A DNA stretch of 64,000 nucleotides from an uncultured bacterium (lineage in GTDB: Bacteria; Vulcanimicrobiota; Xenobia; Xenobiales; Xenobiaceae): positions 124,001-188,000 of the forward strand of contig CAKUDB010000001.1 of the NCBI GenBank assembly GCA_934644775.1. The letters run 5' to 3'. How positions within the stretch are numbered: the first letter of the stretch is position 1; each line of letters begins with the position of its first letter. Under the pieces are notes generated by a model. The model had not been told where the DNA came from, searched no databases, and was given only the letters and a program-made list of their open reading frames with translations. Of the stretch, positions 60,520 to 64,000 are shown piece after piece. A program made the translations under genes and the position numbers.

Positions 60520-61032
60520 ATGTTAAATAGAAGAAACGGTTCCGCGCTGGTTGTTGGTTTGTTTTTGTTGGCTCTGCTTTTTAGCGTAGTGCCTGCTCAA
60601 GCTGCCCAGGGTGAAGAAGTTGCGGCTGTAAACGCATTTAAGACATTTGTAAAGTATGTCCAAATACAAGATGGCAGAGTGTGGAATTTATTTACTGCGC
60701 AGAGTCAGAACTTGTTTATAGAAATGAGTGTTGATGCTGCTGTGTCCGATCCCAATATGAAGGCTCTTATGCAAAAAGAAGGTATGTCTCGTCAAGATCT
60801 GGTGCAGTTGATAAAAGTTGAATTAGCTAATCCTAATAGCGAAATGGCCAAAGCTTGCTGGGCTGAAGCTAGCAAGTATTTCCCTACAGAAGATATAAGT
60901 AATGTTGAGTTTACATCTGTAATCAGCGGCAATACGGCTACTATTAGTAGTCCCGATAGTTCTGGTTCTTTAACTATGATTAAAGAAAATGGCCAATGGA
61001 AGATTGACGTGCTTAGCGTTATGGGTAAGTAG
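60520..61032 (+). CDS. Secreted W..LT-family protein, member 3
   Basis: The 170-residue protein starts with ATG 60520, with GGGAG 8 bases upstream; a GTG at 60511 would place the site badly. It has a signal peptide (about 1-31, ending PAQAAQG), then RVWNLFTAQSQNLFIEMSV, NPNSEMAKACWAEASKYF and a C-terminal LTMIKENGQWKIDVL. These three blocks define the family. An intervening strand NTATISSPDS matches the same position in members 4 and 5. A strong terminator follows, so it ends a transcript. Confidence 0.72.
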   Translation: MLNRRNGSALVVGLFLLALLFSVVPAQAAQGEEVAAVNAFKTFVKYVQIQDGRVWNLFTAQSQNLFIEMSVDAAVSDPNMKALMQKEGMSRQDLVQLIKVELANPNSEMAKACWAEASKYFPTEDISNVEFTSVISGNTATISSPDSSGSLTMIKENGQWKIDVLSVMGK

Positions 61033-61054
61033 TTGTCAAAAGAAAGAATAGGGG

Positions 61055-61092
61055 AAAAAGCAGTTTGTACTTCTGGTCAAACTGCTTTTTTT
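61055..61092 (+). terminator. Rho-independent terminator after member 3
   Basis: A perfect 13-base-pair stem (61055-61067 with 61078-61090, loop of 10) merges into a run of seven T (61086-61092), 23 bases after the stop codon. It separates members 1-3 from members 4-6. Confidence 0.9.
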
Positions 61093-61094
61093 GT

Positions 61095-61113
61095 GGGATA
61101 GTTAGGCTATCCC
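61095..61113 (+). promoter_or_regulatory. Leader hairpin before member 4
   Basis: A 7-base-pair stem (61095-61101 with 61107-61113, loop of 5) lies just after the terminator and 22 bases before the next ATG. It has no T-run, so it may be a leader structure or remnant of a longer hairpin. Confidence 0.35.
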
Positions 61114-61135
61114 TTATAGAAAGTCGAGTTCTATT

Positions 61136-61672
61136 ATGATATATAAAAAAATGGGGCGTAATTTCTATTTAGCTCTAGTTATAGTCGCAATTTTCTTCTG
61201 TTCTGCCTGTAATGCCAAAACTTCAGGGCAAGCTGAAGAACAACAAGTTTTGGCAACTTTTGATAAATTCCTAAAATTGGGCGCTCAAGGAGATCCTACC
61301 GCTTGGAATTTACTTACGGCAGAAGGTCAAAAGATTGCCTTAGAAATAGTGGCTCAAGGTTATATTGAGGGAAAGGCCGAGGATAACGCTAAAGAAGCCG
61401 CTAAAATTGATATTGATGAATTGATCGAAAAATTGCGCGGCGAAATGGAAGATCCGGAAAGTGAAATTGCTAGGATGCTTTGGGAAGGCTTAAAAGAAGA
61501 TATTGCCACTTTAGATAACGGTAAAACAACCTCCACTTGGAAAGCCAAAATTGAGGGAGATAAAGCCCTTTTAACCCCTCCTGACGACGATACTCCCATG
61601 CAAATGGTTAAAGAAAATGGCCAGTGGAAAGTGGGCCTTTTTGAAACATTGCATGAAATAGGTATGCTTTAA
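61136..61672 (+). CDS. W..LT-family lipoprotein, member 4
   Basis: The 178-residue protein has a lipoprotein signal peptide with lipobox FFCSAC (Cys25 lipidated). The core is TAWNLLTAEGQKIALEIVAQ, then an acidic helix, EDPESEIARMLWEGLKED, and the end MVKENGQWKVGLFE. The motifs match member 3 closely. ATG 61136 is at the start of the hydrophobic signal; no Shine-Dalgarno is obvious and the Met at residue 6 is an alternative. It follows a terminator and likely has its own promoter. Confidence 0.7.
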   Translation: MIYKKMGRNFYLALVIVAIFFCSACNAKTSGQAEEQQVLATFDKFLKLGAQGDPTAWNLLTAEGQKIALEIVAQGYIEGKAEDNAKEAAKIDIDELIEKLRGEMEDPESEIARMLWEGLKEDIATLDNGKTTSTWKAKIEGDKALLTPPDDDTPMQMVKENGQWKVGLFETLHEIGML

Positions 61673-61697
61673 CTTAAATAAGGAGTAAAGAGGAATT

Positions 61698-62216
61698 ATG
61701 CTAAAAAAAATTAGTCTCTGGCTAGCTTTAGTGGCTCTAGTTTGTTTTGCTTGGGCTTGTAGTGGCGGTCAGGAAGAGGCTGTCAGCGCTGAATATGATA
61801 CTTTTATGAATTTGTGTCGCAGTGGCAATCCCGAAATTTGGCAACATCTCACTAAAGAGAGTCGCCGACAGATTGTCGACAACTTTGTCCAATTTGAAAT
61901 TCAACAACAACACGCTAAAGAGGCTCCACAAGTTTTAGCTACTCAAGCTGAGCAAAAATTGAGCAGCGGTTCCGATCAGGGCGCTCGAGAAAGTTTGGCC
62001 AATTTTGGCAAAGATATAATAAACTTCTATTACGATTTACAAGTTGGCAAACATGGTACCGTTGTAAAAGTAAATGGCGATTATGCCGAAGTAGTTAATG
62101 AAGATAAGATGAAATATTTAGAGTTACATAAAGAAGAAGGTGCTTGGAAGATTGCTGCTGTAGAGAGTCGCACTACGCGCTTTTCCAAACGCCATTTTGG
62201 TTCTAAAAGGAAATAG
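61698..62216 (+). CDS. W..LT-family lipoprotein, member 5
   Basis: The 172-residue protein has a signal peptide with lipobox FAWAC (Cys21). The core is EIWQHLTKESRRQIVDNF, then a variable helical part and a beta strand VKVNGDYAEVVNEDK before LHKEEGAWKIAAVES. The second family block (DPxSExAKxxW) is weakly kept as GSDQGARESLANF, so this member is partly diverged. GAGG lies 6 bases before the ATG, 25 bases after member 4, so the two are probably co-transcribed. Confidence 0.7.
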   Translation: MLKKISLWLALVALVCFAWACSGGQEEAVSAEYDTFMNLCRSGNPEIWQHLTKESRRQIVDNFVQFEIQQQHAKEAPQVLATQAEQKLSSGSDQGARESLANFGKDIINFYYDLQVGKHGTVVKVNGDYAEVVNEDKMKYLELHKEEGAWKIAAVESRTTRFSKRHFGSKRK

Positions 62217-62321
62217 TCTTTAGCGACAGGACTGGCTAAAATATGCCTGGTATTTGGGTTGATTTTAGGCGGTCTTTTTTTATCTAACCGTTTTTAGCAA
62301 CGATCGAGAAAGAATTTAACT

Positions 62322-63377
62322 ATGAATAAAAAGATTAGTCTGAGCTTAAGTTTGGCTTTGGCTTTATGCTTTACTTCAGCTTGTTCGCTAAAAAATCACG
62401 ATTCGGCAGCTAGGCCTCAAGCCACGCTGCCAAGCGCAACAGTAGCGACGAGCAATATTAACGAAAATGAATATAACAACGCTACTGAGAAGGCGGCCGT
62501 CCAAGCTAATTTGCAAGCTTTTTTCCGCTGTGCTAAAGCTCAAGATCCTCGCGCTTGGTTCTACCTTACCGACGAAAGCCAAGCTATAGTTAATAAATTT
62601 TTAGCTAGAGCTACCAGTTTGGTTGACAAAACTATAGCGGCCCAGAAAAACCACCAGGAATTGGCTGCCGAAATTGGTGCAGAGATGCAAGATCCTACTT
62701 CCAAAACAGCCACTAGTTTTTGGGCGGAAAAAGGCCAAGCTATTGCTGAAGAATACGCTGCCTTCGATCCCCAGTCGGCCAAGCTTAACATTAAAATTAC
62801 TGGCGGCGAAGCTAAAATAACTAACACTAAAGATCCAAGCTTAGTTTTAACTATGTATAGGCAAAGGGGCTTTTGGAAAATAGCCGCCGACTTGCAATCT
62901 TCTCGCGCCACTTTAGAAAAACAAACTTCCGACTCTGGTACCCAATATACTTTATTTAACGCAAAAGCTGAAAATGCAGCCGTAAAGGAATCTTTTAGTC
63001 AAGGTTTACAATATGCCCAAAAGGGCGACGCTAAGCTATGGAGCCTTTTAGACGAGCAATGTAAAGAAGGCATCTATTCTTTCTTTATTGTTAATATGAA
63101 TAGGGATACCGAGCTCGATTCCGCTAAAGTTAAAGAGCTTAAAAGCCAAATAGCTCAGGCCTTTAACGAGCCCAATTCAGAGTTGGCTAAAGAGTTTTGC
63201 CAAGCTCGAGGCCAAGTCTTTGTTAAAAATTACGGACAAATAGAGCTTGATAAAGGGCAAACCGATATAAACGTAATTGGTGATTATGCCGAACTTGTCG
63301 ATAAAAAAAGCGGCCAAGTGCTTTTGAGCTTTTATAAGCAAGACAATGTATGGAAAATGGCCGTGCGCAAGATCTAG
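62322..63377 (+). CDS. W..LT-family lipoprotein with duplicated domain, member 6
   Basis: The 351-residue protein has lipobox FTSAC (Cys21) followed by two copies of the family domain. Copy A (about 55-190) has RAWFYLTDESQAIVNKFL, DPTSKTATSFWA and YRQRGFWKIAAD. Copy B (about 220-350) has KLWSLLDEQCKEGIYSFF, EPNSELAKEFCQ and YKQDNVWKMAV. This is an internal duplication of the domain encoded singly by its neighbours. The ATG follows GAGAAAG with long spacing. A terminator follows. It gives the best internal check of the family alignment. Confidence 0.75.
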   Translation: MNKKISLSLSLALALCFTSACSLKNHDSAARPQATLPSATVATSNINENEYNNATEKAAVQANLQAFFRCAKAQDPRAWFYLTDESQAIVNKFLARATSLVDKTIAAQKNHQELAAEIGAEMQDPTSKTATSFWAEKGQAIAEEYAAFDPQSAKLNIKITGGEAKITNTKDPSLVLTMYRQRGFWKIAADLQSSRATLEKQTSDSGTQYTLFNAKAENAAVKESFSQGLQYAQKGDAKLWSLLDEQCKEGIYSFFIVNMNRDTELDSAKVKELKSQIAQAFNEPNSELAKEFCQARGQVFVKNYGQIELDKGQTDINVIGDYAELVDKKSGQVLLSFYKQDNVWKMAVRKI

Positions 63378-63393
63378 TTCTATTTTGCAAACG

Positions 63394-63437
63394 AAAAACG
63401 CGACTTGGTCATAAAATTTCCAAGCCGCGTTTTTTTA
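63394..63437. terminator. Terminator after the W..LT array, likely bidirectional
   Basis: A stem with one A-C mismatch (63394-63408 with 63420-63434) carries AAAAACGCG on its left arm and CGCG plus a T-run on its right arm. It lies between the last lipoprotein gene and the convergent small gene, and could serve both. Confidence 0.8.
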
Positions 63438-63443
63438 TAAATA

Positions 63444-63743
63444 TTAATTGTGATCTTTTATCGATTTCGACAACAACTGCCCATCAGCGTAGGCTATATC
63501 ATCCGTTAACTGTTTAACGTATTCTGTATAGCTAATATCAAGCTGACTGAAATTAGTTGAAAAGATTTGGCTATTGTACTCAGCTTCAGTAATTGTGGCA
63601 AGCTTCATACGCAAACATTCAACAAAAGATTGGCTTTTTGTTTTTTTAGCTACGTCTTCAAAGACTTCTCCTAACCAAAAAAAATCCTCAATAGAACATT
63701 TTGTTAAGAGAAAATTGACAGTATCTTGCATGTTTTTGGACAT
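63444..63743 (-). CDS. Small hypothetical protein
   Basis: The 99-residue protein is not recognised. It is helical, with Phe/Leu-rich segments (CSIEDFFWLGEVFEDVAKK at about 16-34) and a polar C-terminus. There is no signal peptide or membrane helix. Its ATG follows AGAGG by 9 bases, which supports it as a real gene. It is downstream of a partial gene on the same strand, with a 97-base gap. Confidence 0.6.
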   Translation of the reverse strand: MSKNMQDTVNFLLTKCSIEDFFWLGEVFEDVAKKTKSQSFVECLRMKLATITEAEYNSQIFSTNFSQLDISYTEYVKQLTDDIAYADGQLLSKSIKDHN

Positions 63744-63840
63744 GATAGATACCTCTTGGTTTCAACATTTTTGCATACCTAAATCATCGTTAATGTTTAG
63801 CTGCAAACGCTTAGTTAGTATCGATCTTAATTTGTGCACG

Positions 63841-64000
63841 TTAGCTTTTAATATCGCCAAAGGAAAGTTGGTCTACTGTTTTGCTAATCGGAGATGAGAG
63901 AACGTTATAAAGAGCATCTTCTAATTCCAAATTAAGTTTGTGTCTGTAATTTAGGTAATATGATATTACAAAGGCTTTATAAACGTCTCCTAAAGTAACA
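63841..64000 (-). CDS. Partial hypothetical protein, C-terminal end
   Basis: An open minus-strand frame enters from the right edge and stops with TAA at 63843-63841, giving 52 residues. It reads GDVYKAFVISYYLNYRH followed by LELEDALYNVLSSPISK, a balanced helical composition that looks coding. The start is outside the window. It is upstream of the 99-residue gene and may share a transcript with it. No function is recognised. Confidence 0.5.
   Translation of the reverse strand, partial: VTLGDVYKAFVISYYLNYRHKLNLELEDALYNVLSSPISKTVDQLSFGDIKS

Noticed and set aside
63574..63897. 107-residue plus-strand frame opposite the small right-edge gene
   Set aside because: The minus-strand gene has a good ribosome-binding site; the plus-strand frame crosses the gap and lacks one.

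Overview
The window looks like chromosomal DNA of an uncultured, Gram-negative-type (diderm) bacterium. The evidence is a TolC-type outer-membrane channel with its HlyD-type adaptor, an AMIN-domain amidase, a LysM/L,D-transpeptidase and many lipoproteins with clear lipoboxes. Gene content suggests an anaerobe or host-associated organism of a Terrabacteria-like lineage: a glutamate-mutase MutL homologue, a YgeW-type carbamoyltransferase, a xanthine-dehydrogenase operon, a folate-type ECF S component, a DUF151 bifunctional-nuclease protein and a DUF6754-like membrane module. The Armatimonadota/Eremiobacterota area is my best guess, from gene content only. I saw no rRNA, tRNA, insertion sequence, CRISPR array or prophage. 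The density, mixed GTG/TTG starts with good Shine-Dalgarno sites, and many perfect-stem terminators are those of an ordinary chromosome.

Layout. 1-1205 (minus): a partial unknown gene and a DUF151 protein. 1397-16882 (plus): a long co-directional run. It holds two degenerate NAD-binding-fold proteins, a four-gene membrane module (beta-propeller/DUF6754-like protein plus three membrane proteins), five tandem paralogous membrane proteins with a PH-like C-terminal domain, a three-gene MutL module and an acyl-CoA synthetase. 16914-23459 (minus): orphan sugar-type ABC permease, Fur-family regulator, secreted TIG-domain protein, a cytosolic-looking gluzincin and an SRPBCC protein. 23665-26993 (plus): GH13 glucosidase and YgeW. 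27103-32583 (minus): TatD nuclease, a 1053-residue tubulin/FtsZ-like protein and an HtrA protease, probably one operon. 32874-37152 (plus): amidase, then a UroD-family protein with a basic repeat tail. 37219-37791 (minus): ECF S component. 37959-42410 (plus): TolC/HlyD/MacB-permease export operon. 42657-46376 (plus): three-subunit xanthine-dehydrogenase operon. 46449-46832 (minus): a small unknown gene. 47297-49494 (plus): L,D-transpeptidase and lipoprotein. 49636-59040 (minus): TPR protein, FAD oxidoreductase, Kef-type antiporter, uvrA, uvrB. 59123-63377 (plus): six tandem paralogous secreted proteins and lipoproteins. 63444-64000 (minus): two small unknown genes, one cut by the edge.

The most original content is three uncharacterised blocks: the DUF6754-like membrane module, the five-member PH-like membrane family immediately after it, and the six-member secreted W..LT family at the right end. 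The large tubulin-like protein beside HtrA and TatD is a fourth. YgeW and the Xdh operon together suggest anaerobic purine or ureide breakdown. All assignments come from reading the sequence and from recalled family motifs; no database search was run.
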